In this document: positions 1 through 6,924 of the stretch, piece after piece
Layout: every line of letters starts with the position of its first letter
Numbering within the stretch: the first letter of the stretch is position 1
Assembly (NCBI GenBank): GCA_023417065.1
Contig: JAEZGH010000102.1
Location: forward strand, 1-10,492
Length of the DNA: 10,492 nt
Direction: 5' to 3'
Source of the DNA: Bacteroidota bacterium
GTDB taxonomy: Bacteria; Bacteroidota; Bacteroidia; Cytophagales; Cyclobacteriaceae
Made by a program: the position numbers and the translations under genes
Notes under the pieces: model-generated
What the model was told of the DNA's origin: nothing
Database searches by the model: none
What the model saw: the letters and a program-made list of their open reading frames with translations, nothing else

Positions 1-6
1 CAAAGG

Positions 7-327
7 ATGGAAATCAGTCTGAACGAGTTCAAGGCCCTCTTGTTCGTGTTGAAGGAAAAAAATGTTGGATTAAAAGTTAAAACCCATACCGGATGGAGTT
101 CGGAGTTTCTTCATATCATCGGGTTCATCGCTTCTTCGCGCGAGCAACAAAGCAAAACATTTTCGGGAGTGGTATTATCAAATACCAATGAAACAGAAGG
201 GCTTCTGATCAATAATATCTCATCGATCTCAGCTTTTGAATTGGAGCACCCTTGCGATAACTTCGACGCAAGTAAGGTATATCACCTCAGGGATAACATG
301 TCGCTGAAAGCACTTATTATGAAGTAA
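7..327 (+). CDS. Hypothetical small protein (106 aa), possibly 5'-truncated by the window edge
   Basis: I do not recognise this protein. It has no signal peptide and no membrane segment, so it is probably cytoplasmic. The middle (residues about 20-75) alternates short hydrophobic strands with glycines (VGLKVKTHTGW, GVVLSN, EGLLINNISSISAFEL), which suggests a small beta-rich fold; a Sm-like barrel is a guess only. Codon use looks like that of the neighbouring genes, with many C/G third positions mixed with A-rich codons, so it is likely real. The first two codons of the window (CAA AGG) are in frame and not stops, so the true start may lie upstream. It converges on the first response regulator: the two stop codons are only 7 bases apart, with no obvious terminator. 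Confidence 0.7.
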   Translation: MEISLNEFKALLFVLKEKNVGLKVKTHTGWSSEFLHIIGFIASSREQQSKTFSGVVLSNTNETEGLLINNISSISAFELEHPCDNFDASKVYHLRDNMSLKALIMK

Positions 328-334
328 TGCGGTG

Positions 335-766
335 CTAATTTCCTGACACCTCCACTGATCGGGTCAGGTGGTGTGAATGCTGTCGAAGCAGCATCTGCAA
401 TTGATTAACAAGAACTTCCTGGCTGAACGGCTTGGTAATAAATCCGGCAGCGCCCAGTTTGCGGGTATCATCAATGTCTTTTGGATGCGCGGAAGTGGAA
501 TAAATGATCACGGGAATACTCGCGTACTCATCAATCTTTTTTATTTCGCTTAGAAAAGTCCGGCCATCAATTAACGGCATGTTAAGATCAAGGAATATCA
601 GGTCGGGTAGTGGGATTTCGCCCTGCTGAAAAGATCGGAGAGCGTATTCGGAGTCAGATGATTTGAAGCATATAATTGAGCTGTCAACCTGCTGCACTGC
701 CTCGCAAAAAAAGTCGAGGTCGTCCATATCGTCGTCAATGAGGTATAATGTCTTCAAACTTTCCAT
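335..766 (-). CDS. Single-domain response regulator, Rcp1-like receiver (143 aa)
   Basis: A stand-alone receiver domain with no output domain. It begins with the acidic pocket LIDDDMDD (D11, D12), followed by the phospho-acceptor D60 in LIFLDLNMP, the switch Ser90 after beta strand 4 (PVIIYSTS) and the conserved K112 in ITKPF. The DDDxDD opening and LDLNMP block are typical of the Rcp1-like receivers that are abundant in Bacteroidota and usually pass phosphate between a histidine kinase and another partner. The ATG at 766 is chosen because it lies just before the domain and has a purine-rich AGGGAG six bases upstream. The open frame extends to 883, but that extension is out of character. It is the last of three receiver genes on this strand. 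No kinase is in the window, so it is an orphan here. Confidence 0.95.
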   Translation of the reverse strand: MESLKTLYLIDDDMDDLDFFCEAVQQVDSSIICFKSSDSEYALRSFQQGEIPLPDLIFLDLNMPLIDGRTFLSEIKKIDEYASIPVIIYSTSAHPKDIDDTRKLGAAGFITKPFSQEVLVNQLQMLLRQHSHHLTRSVEVSGN

Positions 767-932
767 CCTGCGCTCCCTTAAAGACACCCAAGATAGTGGT
801 GGCTGACGGGAAACCCAAGCAGGATCAGGGAAAGCTACCTTCGCTGCGGTTAACAGGCATACAGTCCGGCAGACGAACACCATGCGGGTCGGTCAATTTC
901 CCCGAACCTTCGGGCGGACGAGCATGTCGCAG

Positions 933-1310
933 CTAACTGATACCGTCGGTAGGATTGAGAAACTGCCTGATTTTCTGGAGTAAAACGTTCATTGAGAAGG
1001 GCTTTTCGAGGTAGTCCTCGGCTCCTGCGCTTTTTGCCAGCCTCCCGATTTCCGGAGTTGCCGAAATCATTATAACCGGTATGTTCTTCGTCGCTTCCTG
1101 CGATTTCAAATACCGGCAGGCTTCGAGCCCATCACAGGCATTCTTCAGCTGCCGGTCGAGTATAAACAGGCTGGGAAGTTCGGTCGTATTTTCGTAAACC
1201 ATTTGGCCGTCTGACGATACTTCGATTTCGTACCCCTCCCTCGTGAGAATGATCGTAAAAAGCTTTTGTATCGACGGATCATCCTCTGCAATCAAAATTC
1301 GTTGTCCCAT
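933..1310 (-). CDS. Single-domain response regulator, CheY-type receiver (125 aa)
   Basis: A second stand-alone receiver domain. All key residues are present: acidic pocket E9-D10-D11 in ILIAEDD, phospho-acceptor D52 in LFILDRQL, switch Ser83 in VIMISAT, and K103 followed by proline in YLEKPF. It is closer to the ordinary CheY/OmpR receiver type than its two neighbours, which share the LIDDDxDD opening. The ATG at 1310 is chosen because the domain starts there; the frame runs open to 1421, but that stretch is not receiver-like. The start has no Shine-Dalgarno sequence but is preceded by an A-rich stretch, as is common in Bacteroidota. It lies 135 bases downstream of the third receiver gene and 166 bases upstream of the first. 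These gaps are wide enough for separate promoters, so a single operon is not certain. Confidence 0.95.
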   Translation of the reverse strand: MGQRILIAEDDPSIQKLFTIILTREGYEIEVSSDGQMVYENTTELPSLFILDRQLKNACDGLEACRYLKSQEATKNIPVIMISATPEIGRLAKSAGAEDYLEKPFSMNVLLQKIRQFLNPTDGIS

Positions 1311-1445
1311 TTTGTGAGATTTTATCAACGGCCTGAAAAACACGTACCACGGCCTTTGAAAAGTGGGAAAATGACTTATCCCGCGAGATTGATGAATATT
1401 TTTCTCACTGGGCGCCCGCAAAAAGCGTGGGAAATGGTTCAGAAT

Positions 1446-1835
1446 TCAAGCCGTTTCTTCAAAAAAGTCCTTCAACGCAGCGGTAAGATCACTAATCCTG
1501 CTGGATTTCACCACGTAGGCGGTCGCCCCCAGATCCCTGGTTTCAATCAGGTCGCGGATCTCCGAAGAAGTGGAATAGATGATGACCGGCACATCCTGCA
1601 GGTGGGCGATCTTTCGAATTTCCTCCAGACACTGCTTGCCGTTCATACGCGGCATATTGAGGTCAAGGAAGATAATATCCGGAATGTCCTCTTTCTTTTT
1701 CAGACGCCTCAATGCGTTCAGCGGATTTAACTCACTGAGGAATCTCACCGGTCTGTCGAGATCGTTCAGGGCCATGTTGAATATTTCATGGTCATCCAGA
1801 TCGTCGTCTATCAACAAACAGGTCTTATATTCCAT
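1446..1835 (-). CDS. Single-domain response regulator, Rcp1-like, with altered lysine loop (129 aa)
   Basis: A third stand-alone receiver, clearly related to the one at 335-766: both share the LIDDDxDD opening, the FLDLNMP block and PVIIYSTS. Residues visible are D10 and D11, phospho-acceptor D58, switch Ser88 and K110. The usual K-P turn after beta strand 5 is replaced by K110-Ser-Ser, so the conserved cis-proline is missing; this may change the phospho-acceptor loop but does not remove a catalytic residue. The ATG at 1835 fits the start of the domain exactly. It is the first of the three tandem receiver genes in the direction of transcription. Partner kinase unknown. Confidence 0.95.
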   Translation of the reverse strand: MEYKTCLLIDDDLDDHEIFNMALNDLDRPVRFLSELNPLNALRRLKKKEDIPDIIFLDLNMPRMNGKQCLEEIRKIAHLQDVPVIIYSTSSEIRDLIETRDLGATAYVVKSSRISDLTAALKDFFEETA

Positions 1836-1886
1836 ACAATCCGCAATGTACTAAATCTAGCATGAGATAGTGGCGGGCACTTCAAT

Positions 1887-2903
1887 TTATCGCGGAATGT
1901 ACTCGTCAACCTCATCAATAATCTTGAGGTAACGGCGCGTTTCCTTGTTCGGCCTGAAGCGGTAAATGAAGTTGAAACGATAGCGGCCGGAGTTCATGTT
2001 AAACGACCGGTCATCAAACGTGGGAAAATTCAAACCGCGGGTAATCAGGATTACATTAACACTCCATCGCTTGACATCATATCCTGCGCCAACCCGGAAG
2101 AAGGTATTTGGACTAATGCCTATATAATTTTTGGAATCACCGTTACTGAAAACCCGATTGATCGTCGTGTTCAGACTTACCGACGCCGAAGCCATGACGT
2201 ACAATTTCCTGTACACCCATGTATAAGCATATCCGCCGTTGGGTCCGAAATCGACAAACCTGTTCTTGTCAACGATCTCCGGAGGGCCATTCGTAATTGC
2301 ACTTCCCGGTACCAGAGAGCTGTCTCCTTTGATACGTCCGATGTACAGTTCAGCACCAGCGAGGAAGGAACCTGCAGACTTCTTTTGAGTCTCCGTTTGC
2401 TGAAACACGGCGCGGTATGAATACTTCCGGTGGTTGAACACATACTGGAAGCTTCCTCCAAAAGCATTGACGGCAAGGTCGGGCCGCACATAATATTCTT
2501 TTCCCGGCAACGCGAAACTTCTATCTGCGAGATAGAAGCCCTTGTATGTTTGAAGGATAACATCGAATGTATATTTGCGTCCATAGTTATGAATTTGAAC
2601 ATCAATGTCGCGCGTACGGCCACGCTTTTCCTGAGGCTGCAATACACCCACCAAAATGTTCAAGGTTGCAAACTTATACGATGCGCCGAGGCCGGCACTG
2701 AATGTTTTGTTGGGTCTGTACCGAAGCGAATAGTCGCGGCCACTGCTCTCAATATTCATCGACGTATACTTTCTGTTAACCAGAAACCGCGTCACCAGAT
2801 AACCTTCGTGGGATTCGATATAACTTGAATCATATTGCGCAAAAACCGGATGCACACACATGCCTGCGAAGAATACGAGGATCAGAATTCCATGCTTGTG
2901 CAT
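1887..2903 (-). CDS. DUF4421-like exported protein, probable outer-membrane beta-barrel (338 aa)
   Basis: Residues 1-22 form a signal peptide (hydrophobic ILILVFFAGM, cleavage likely after VFA-Q). The mature part is rich in alternating aromatic and polar residues (for example YSLRYRP, FGGSFQYVF, YRFNFIYRFRP) with many short strands and turns, as in an outer-membrane barrel. The opening DSSYIESHEGYLVTRFLVNRKYTSMNI and the later NKTFSAGLGASYKFATLNI and YKGFYL blocks match what I remember of the Bacteroidota DUF4421 family; that assignment is from memory, and the family's function is unknown. There is no TonB box or plug, so it is not a TonB-dependent receptor. An intrinsic terminator lies 28 bases upstream and ends the preceding unit, so this gene needs its own promoter. 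I find no good -7 box in the short gap. Confidence 0.85.
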   Translation of the reverse strand: MHKHGILILVFFAGMCVHPVFAQYDSSYIESHEGYLVTRFLVNRKYTSMNIESSGRDYSLRYRPNKTFSAGLGASYKFATLNILVGVLQPQEKRGRTRDIDVQIHNYGRKYTFDVILQTYKGFYLADRSFALPGKEYYVRPDLAVNAFGGSFQYVFNHRKYSYRAVFQQTETQKKSAGSFLAGAELYIGRIKGDSSLVPGSAITNGPPEIVDKNRFVDFGPNGGYAYTWVYRKLYVMASASVSLNTTINRVFSNGDSKNYIGISPNTFFRVGAGYDVKRWSVNVILITRGLNFPTFDDRSFNMNSGRYRFNFIYRFRPNKETRRYLKIIDEVDEYIPR

Positions 2904-2923
2904 TCTATAGGACCGTAGGTGTT

Positions 2924-2950
2924 AACAGAAAAGCCGGACTTTGCCGGCTT
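2924..2950 (-). terminator. Intrinsic terminator after the SDR unit
   Basis: On the minus strand a perfect 7-bp stem, AAGCCGG (2950-2944) with CCGGCTT (2937-2931), closes a 6-base loop and is followed by TTCTGTT, giving CTTTTCTGTT after the GC-rich stem. It stands 34 bases after the stop of the small exported gene at 2984 and before the DUF4421-like gene, so it separates the two transcription units. Confidence 0.75.
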
Positions 2951-2983
2951 CAGTGGTTGTTGATTATAAATAATTCGCAGTGT

Positions 2984-3355
2984 TTACTCTTCCGGAACCC
3001 GTTCGCCATTCTTATTGAAGCGATACTTTTTTCGTTCTGTGTCCTTCAGGATCTCTATCTCAAATTCTCCGGTTTCCATATGTCTGCGGATCACGCCTTC
3101 CCTCCATCCAGCATATATTGGATCTTCCAGTGTAGTGAGTAGTGAAGGTGGAACTTCCTCCGGCTTCAGAATACTTGAATTTGAACTCGAAAAAGGTTCC
3201 TCATCATCTTTTAGCTGAGGAGTGGTATGCCCCGGAGCTACCGGAGTGGAAACCTGTTCTGTAGAATCATTTCTGATCCCCACAGAGTCTATTTGGCTCC
3301 ACCCCGATATACTACCGGTTATAAACAGTAAGAAAACAACCATCTTCCTCTCCAT
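2984..3355 (-). CDS. Small exported protein with PepSY-like C-terminal part (123 aa)
   Basis: The N-terminus MERKMVVFLLFITGSISGWSQ is a signal peptide with likely cleavage before the Gln. A Ser/Thr/Pro-rich acidic linker follows (about residues 22-68). The last 55 residues (VPPSLLTTLEDPIYAGWREGVIRRHM...EFEIEILKD...YRFNKNGERV) have the pattern of the small Bacteroidota PepSY-like half-domain: proline-led helix, a Gly-Trp, then three strands ending in F-x-x-x-G. This is pattern recognition, not a database match. The ATG at 3355 was preferred over an in-frame GTG at 3361; an ATG at 3343 is also possible. It is the last gene of a compact unit, 27 bases after the SDR stop, and is followed by a terminator. 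Role unknown; probably periplasmic. Confidence 0.75.
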   Translation of the reverse strand: MERKMVVFLLFITGSISGWSQIDSVGIRNDSTEQVSTPVAPGHTTPQLKDDEEPFSSSNSSILKPEEVPPSLLTTLEDPIYAGWREGVIRRHMETGEFEIEILKDTERKKYRFNKNGERVPEE

Positions 3356-3382
3356 ATCCACACGGGTTAAAAATGCATGCCA

Positions 3383-4426
3383 CTACAATTCGTTATTACG
3401 GATTGCCGCCCTGTCGGAAAGTGCGCTAATGAATCCCTTCGATTTTGACGACTCAGACTGAAATCCCTTTCGGGGAACTGATCCTGATGGGCCTGTCTCG
3501 GGCAGAAAGTGATTGGTCAACGCTGTCAGTGTACTTACCCAGCCCGGCGCGAATCCTTTTAACAATACTGCTACCCTGGCACTCAGGGAGAGAATTGCTT
3601 CTGCCTCTCCATATTCCATGGCACGGATGATTTCTCTGGCAGCTGATTCGATTGACTGCGACAACAAAGGAGAAGAATCTGCTACCTTGAACCACGCATA
3701 TTCTGCTTCATGATCTCCCTTAACCGTGACATTCCGGGGACTGCCCGTACGCATGAGGTTGGGAACGACCGTAGTGACGTAGATATTCTTCTTTTTCAAT
3801 TCAGCATGCATTCCTTCGGACAGTCCAACGAGAGCAAATTTACTCGCCGAGTAAGGCAACAGATGCGGCACAGCCACCTTGCCTCCGATGGAAGTGATGT
3901 TTACAATTCTGCCCCCACCCTGCCCGATGAAATGCGGAATAACAGCGTGCATACCATACAGTGCCGCCCAGAAATTTGTATCCATCGCTTCTTCATAATC
4001 CTCAATGTTCATTTCTTCCTGCGGACCTACCTGAATGACGCCGGCGTTATTGATCAGAACATCAATCCTCCCGAAGTGGCTCACAACGTCGCTGACGAGT
4101 TCATTGACTTCGCTGCGATTCGTGATGTCCGTTGGGATAGCAATAACATCTGCTCCGCTTTCTGACAGTTCTGCGCGGGCGCGCCCCAACTGATCTTCGG
4201 ACCGCGCACAGATGGCAAGCTTCGCACCTTTGGCGGCTAAATGACGGGCAAGCTCCAGCCCCAGACCACGTGATCCACCTGTGATCAGAACGACCTTGCC
4301 TTCAACGCGAAATCGCGTAGCCAGTTTATACAACGCTCCCGCCGCCAGCGCAACGCCCGCACCAGTGGCCATCCATCCCAGCAGGGACTTAAGATTGACT
4401 TCATTTTTTGTTTCTGCATTTATCAT
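3383..4426 (-). CDS. SDR family NAD(P)-dependent oxidoreductase with N-terminal membrane anchor (347 aa)
   Basis: A classical short-chain dehydrogenase/reductase. After a hydrophobic helix at residues about 15-36, which probably anchors the enzyme in the inner membrane, come the Rossmann motif TGGSRGLG (49-56), the NNAG motif (126-129), structural Asn151, catalytic Ser179 (NITSIGG) and Y192-x-x-x-K196 (PYSASKF). Arg53 in the glycine loop and Arg75 after beta strand 2 (CARSE) suggest NADP(H) preference. The C-terminus is about 90 residues longer than a minimal SDR and ends in a Ser/Lys/Arg-rich tail. The substrate cannot be told from sequence; sugar, lipid or steroid-like alcohols are all possible. 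It lies between two genes for small exported proteins, with gaps of 25 and 27 bases, so co-transcription is likely. Confidence 0.93.
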   Translation of the reverse strand: MINAETKNEVNLKSLLGWMATGAGVALAAGALYKLATRFRVEGKVVLITGGSRGLGLELARHLAAKGAKLAICARSEDQLGRARAELSESGADVIAIPTDITNRSEVNELVSDVVSHFGRIDVLINNAGVIQVGPQEEMNIEDYEEAMDTNFWAALYGMHAVIPHFIGQGGGRIVNITSIGGKVAVPHLLPYSASKFALVGLSEGMHAELKKKNIYVTTVVPNLMRTGSPRNVTVKGDHEAEYAWFKVADSSPLLSQSIESAAREIIRAMEYGEAEAILSLSARVAVLLKGFAPGWVSTLTALTNHFLPETGPSGSVPRKGFQSESSKSKGFISALSDRAAIRNNEL

Positions 4427-4451
4427 AATTCGCGCTTGGGTTAATGGTTAA

Positions 4452-4856
4452 TCACTCCTCATTCGTCTCCTCATTGCCAGCAGAAAAAACCTGAATCTCT
4501 TCGTCAGGAACAGGCTCCGGCTCAGGTTCGAATGGCTGTACCTTTCGGATGGGCCGACCATTCGAATCGATGACAAAAACCTGTGTAGTATCGGAAAATG
4601 GATTCGGTGTCGAATAGATAAAGCCTTCTTCCTCCGCTACGCGCTCACCCATAACGTTGCGGTCGGCATGGCGCATAGTACCTGGGATGTGATATCTGGT
4701 ATGATTCCCGTAAGGGGACTCACTTTGGACTTTTAGCGGGACTACTACAGGCGATCCGAAGCGGTCGATCAAATCATGGTCACCGCCAATCTGCGCCTGC
4801 AACGATGCAGAAAGGATTACAAATACAAACAGGGCGTTGAATTTTCTCGGGCACAT
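4452..4856 (-). CDS. Small exported acidic protein of unknown function (134 aa)
   Basis: I do not recognise this protein. MCPRKFNALFVFVILSASLQAQ is a good signal peptide, with cleavage after AQA-type residues near position 21. The mature protein is about 113 residues, polar, with a Pro/Glu run (EPEPEPVPDEE) close to the C-terminus and an acidic tail (GNEETNEE). It has no lipobox, no further membrane helix and no cysteine after the signal. The ATG at 4856 is chosen because it gives the signal peptide; the frame is open to 4991, but that extension would bury the signal. It is the first gene of the minus-strand unit that continues with the SDR enzyme. It is divergent from the FKBP gene, with 176 bases between the two starts. 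Confidence 0.75.
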   Translation of the reverse strand: MCPRKFNALFVFVILSASLQAQIGGDHDLIDRFGSPVVVPLKVQSESPYGNHTRYHIPGTMRHADRNVMGERVAEEEGFIYSTPNPFSDTTQVFVIDSNGRPIRKVQPFEPEPEPVPDEEIQVFSAGNEETNEE

Positions 4857-5032
4857 AACGCATGGAGGAATAAACTTGTGCCATGTAACGCTCGTCGGCA
4901 CTGCGTATACCGAGCCCGCCTGCGCGATTCTGGCGCTGCCGAAAAGTATTCGACCGCCGGGCTTACCGCTCACGGGGAATGTCCTTGTCAACGATACAAT
5001 TTTTTCTTTCTTTGCGGCCTTATTTGAAAAGC

Positions 5033-5791
5033 ATGAGGTCTATTATTCTAACAGCTTCCCTCCTAATCATAGGCAGTGCAGCGGCGTTCGGTCAGTCGAA
5101 AAAGGAATTATTGAAGGAAGTGGAGCAGCTTCGTTCGGAGGTATCGCGCCTTGAAGCCGAAATTGTGGAGCTGAAGAAGCCCAAAGAATACGCTATCATG
5201 ACCGAATTGCAGAAAGTCAGCTATGGACTAGGTTCGCTGATGGCGTCAAATCTGCGCAACCAGGGTGTGGATTCACTTGATTTGAATGTAATGGGTGAAG
5301 GTATCCGGGATGTATTCCTGAACGACTCGCTTCAGCAGGACCAGCAACAATCCATGATGGCGGTTCAGGCTTTTATGGATCGCGCATATGAAGCTAAAAC
5401 AGAAAAAATGAGGGCAGTCAACAATGCTTTCTTTGCGGAAAACCGCAAAAGAACCGAGATCAAAGAAACCGACAGTGGACTGCAGTATGAAGTGGTGACA
5501 CAGGGGACTGGCAAGAGTCCGAAACCAGGAGACCAGGTAACAGTACATTACACCGGCAAGCTCCTGGATGGAACAATATTCGACAGCTCCGTTCAGAGTA
5601 GCAGACCTGCTACGTTTGGAGTAACACAGGTTATTCCGGGATGGACCGAAGCCCTCCAGTTGATGAAAGAAGGCGACAAGTTTATCCTGTACATTCCCGA
5701 TGAGCTCGCGTACGGCGAACGTGGTGCCGGTGGCAGAATTCCGCCCTACTCGGCCCTGATCTTCGAAGTTGAGCTGATTAAGGTTAACTAA
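5033..5791 (+). CDS. Secreted FKBP-type peptidyl-prolyl cis-trans isomerase, FkpA/Mip-like (252 aa)
   Basis: Catalyses cis-trans isomerisation of peptide bonds before proline and acts as a periplasmic or envelope folding helper. Residues 1-20 form a signal peptide (cleavage near AAAFG-Q). Residues about 22-50 form a heptad-like coiled coil (KELLKEVEQLRSEVSRLEAEI). Residues about 53-140 match the helical dimerisation domain of FkpA/Mip proteins (VSYGLGSLMASNLRNQGVDSLDLN). The FKBP domain spans about 148-251 with the expected pocket residues: Y173, F183-D184, VIPGW (200-204), Y227 in LAYGERG and IPPYSALIFEVEL (236-248). The ATG at 5033 is chosen over one at 4979 because it begins the signal peptide. 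The terminal codons overlap by three bases with the stop of the opposite-strand gene, so no room is left for a terminator. A weak -7-like TTTCTTTG lies just upstream. Confidence 0.95.
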   Translation: MRSIILTASLLIIGSAAAFGQSKKELLKEVEQLRSEVSRLEAEIVELKKPKEYAIMTELQKVSYGLGSLMASNLRNQGVDSLDLNVMGEGIRDVFLNDSLQQDQQQSMMAVQAFMDRAYEAKTEKMRAVNNAFFAENRKRTEIKETDSGLQYEVVTQGTGKSPKPGDQVTVHYTGKLLDGTIFDSSVQSSRPATFGVTQVIPGWTEALQLMKEGDKFILYIPDELAYGERGAGGRIPPYSALIFEVELIKVN

Positions 5792-6036
5792 TAAACCTCC
5801 TGCGGGAAAACCGTTACGCCGATTCCCTCGAATCGGTTGTCCTTACCTCCTTTTCGGAACTTGATGAATAGTCTGGCGTCGGGGTTACTTTCCATGAACT
5901 GGGAATCCTGTTCCGTCCACGTGTACGTGGCGTCTGCAAGACAGCTAACCTTGAGTTCGTCGCCAGTCGAGATGTCGACGATGGCCGTTCTGTCAATTTC
6001 GAATAATACGGTGTTGCTTTCGAGTTCGTAAACCAT
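5788..6036 (-). CDS. Hypothetical protein (82 aa)
   Basis: I do not recognise this protein. It has no signal peptide or membrane segment. The sequence is balanced and fold-like: strands such as NTVLFEIDRTAIVDI and ARLFIKFRKGG are separated by a central TYTWTEQDSQFMES segment. Read codon by codon, most third positions are C or G, as in the neighbouring genes, which supports real coding rather than an antisense shadow. Its stop overlaps the FKBP stop by three bases in tail-to-tail arrangement. It lies 51 bases downstream of the IF-2 N-domain-like gene on the same strand and may be co-transcribed with it, although an inverted repeat fills part of the gap. It ends FPQEVY. Function unknown. Confidence 0.72.
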   Translation of the reverse strand: MVYELESNTVLFEIDRTAIVDISTGDELKVSCLADATYTWTEQDSQFMESNPDARLFIKFRKGGKDNRFEGIGVTVFPQEVY

Positions 6037-6049
6037 AGGTGCTTTTGAC

Positions 6050-6072
6050 GGTATCCGTTAAAAACTGATACC
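6050..6072. repeat. Imperfect inverted repeat upstream of the 82-aa gene
   Basis: GGTATC (6050-6055) and GATACC (6067-6072) form a 6-bp stem. After one C-T mismatch, GTT/AAC add three further pairs around an AAA loop. The structure sits 14 bases before the start codon of the 82-residue gene and 15 bases after the stop of the gene upstream. There is no T tract on the minus strand, so it is not a convincing terminator; a regulator site or a processing hairpin are alternatives. Confidence 0.5.
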
Positions 6073-6087
6073 TTGCCCGCATCGAAA

Positions 6088-6900
6088 TCAGGATGTGAGC
6101 CATTTAACGAACTTTCCCCACAAGGTAGTGGGTTGGGGCTGGACGTCCTCGACGGGCACTGCATCTTCATCGTGAATTCGCGCTGCCTTGGTGGGCCCTT
6201 TCAGTTTGACGCGCTTCTGGTAATGGTGAGTCTTCCGTTGTTTTTCCTGCTCTGCCTTGCGCTTCCTTTCCTCTTCCTGTTCACGTTCACGGCGTTCGCG
6301 CTCCTGTGCGACAGGGTTCTTACGAGGGCGATCCTGCGGCCGCCGTTGCCGTTGCGACGGCTTGCGCCGCTCCGCATGTGGGCGCACCTGGGACTGCTCT
6401 GGCTGTTCCGATGGTTCAGGCGAAGTCTGGCCCGCTGCGTCAGACGCTTCAGCAGCGCCCTTCTTCCGGGGCTCAGGGAGCTCAATCTTTCCGAGGATTT
6501 TCAACCCCTGAAGTTCTACTCTGGGAGCCTTGATCACGCCGTTGACCTCATTAGGCATCTCTGCTTCCGTATCAGCAGATGCTTCGTCAGAAAGCGGCTC
6601 AGATGGTAAAACGACTTCAATGGTTTCCACTGAAGCTGGCGATGAAGTAACAGGCTCATTCGATTGCACAGGTTCTTCAACATGGATTTCAGCAGCCTGA
6701 AACTGTTCCACGGCAGGTTCTTCCGGATCCAGGGCGACAGAATTCAGATGGGGAGCAAAATGCGAGATCACCCGACTGACATGTTCGTCGTCGACACGTG
6801 CATTGAACGAATCCTCGACGACCACTCCTTTGCTCGCTAGGAATTCGACTATTTCATTTGTCCTGACGGATATCTTACGTGATAGCTGACCAAGTCTCAT
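6088..6900 (-). CDS. IF-2 N-terminal-like protein without GTPase domain (270 aa)
   Basis: The first 50 residues (MRLGQLSRKISVRTNEIVEFLASKGVVVEDSFNARVDDEHV) resemble the IF2_N helical domain that opens Bacteroidota translation initiation factor IF-2. A long acidic Pro/Glu linker follows (about 58-125). Next comes VELQGLKILGKIELPEPRKK (128-147), which recalls the VIGKIDL segment of the same IF-2 N-terminal region. Then follows a basic Arg/Glu/Gln-rich helix (about 170-230), with a short C-terminal helix ending WGKFVKWLTS. The GTP-binding G1-G4 motifs and all downstream IF-2 domains are absent, and the reading frame ends cleanly, so this is a short paralogue or look-alike, not a broken infB. It may bind ribosome or RNA, but that is inference. 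The ATG at 6900 gives exactly the IF2_N start. Confidence 0.85.
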   Translation of the reverse strand: MRLGQLSRKISVRTNEIVEFLASKGVVVEDSFNARVDDEHVSRVISHFAPHLNSVALDPEEPAVEQFQAAEIHVEEPVQSNEPVTSSPASVETIEVVLPSEPLSDEASADTEAEMPNEVNGVIKAPRVELQGLKILGKIELPEPRKKGAAEASDAAGQTSPEPSEQPEQSQVRPHAERRKPSQRQRRPQDRPRKNPVAQERERREREQEEERKRKAEQEKQRKTHHYQKRVKLKGPTKAARIHDEDAVPVEDVQPQPTTLWGKFVKWLTS

Positions 6901-6908
6901 GGCTCTGC

Positions 6909-6924
6909 ATTTGCGCTTGCAAAT
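6909..6924. repeat. Inverted repeat overlapping the -7 box
   Basis: ATTTGC (6909-6914) and GCAAAT (6919-6924) form a perfect 6-bp inverted repeat around GCTT. It covers half of the -7 box and the expected transcription start, the position where a repressor would bind. It may also be chance, given the AT-rich arms. Confidence 0.4.

Noticed and set aside
345..375. Imperfect CACC/GGTG hairpin at the convergent ends of the first two genes
   Set aside because: Needs bulges, lies inside the receiver coding sequence, and has no T tract.
767..932. Possible N-terminal extension of the first receiver and a small CCCGAA/TTCGGG hairpin at 901-914
   Set aside because: The extension does not look like receiver sequence. 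The hairpin has only a 5-bp usable stem and no T tract, so I do not call a terminator.
2177..2828. Open frames on both strands inside the DUF4421-like gene
   Set aside because: Shadow frames; only the frame with signal peptide and barrel-like strands is convincing.
3710..4165. Plus-strand open frame of 151 codons opposite the SDR gene
   Set aside because: Antisense shadow of a gene with all SDR motifs in place.
4878..4902. GTGCC/GGCAC inverted repeat between the divergent exported-protein and FKBP genes
   Set aside because: Only five pairs around a long loop, within chance expectation.
6073..6609. Plus-strand open frame of 178 codons opposite the IF-2 N-like gene
   Set aside because: It is the antisense of the Arg/Glu-rich and Pro-rich coding sequence, which gives long low-complexity Leu/Arg frames; it has no family resemblance and the minus-strand gene is well supported.
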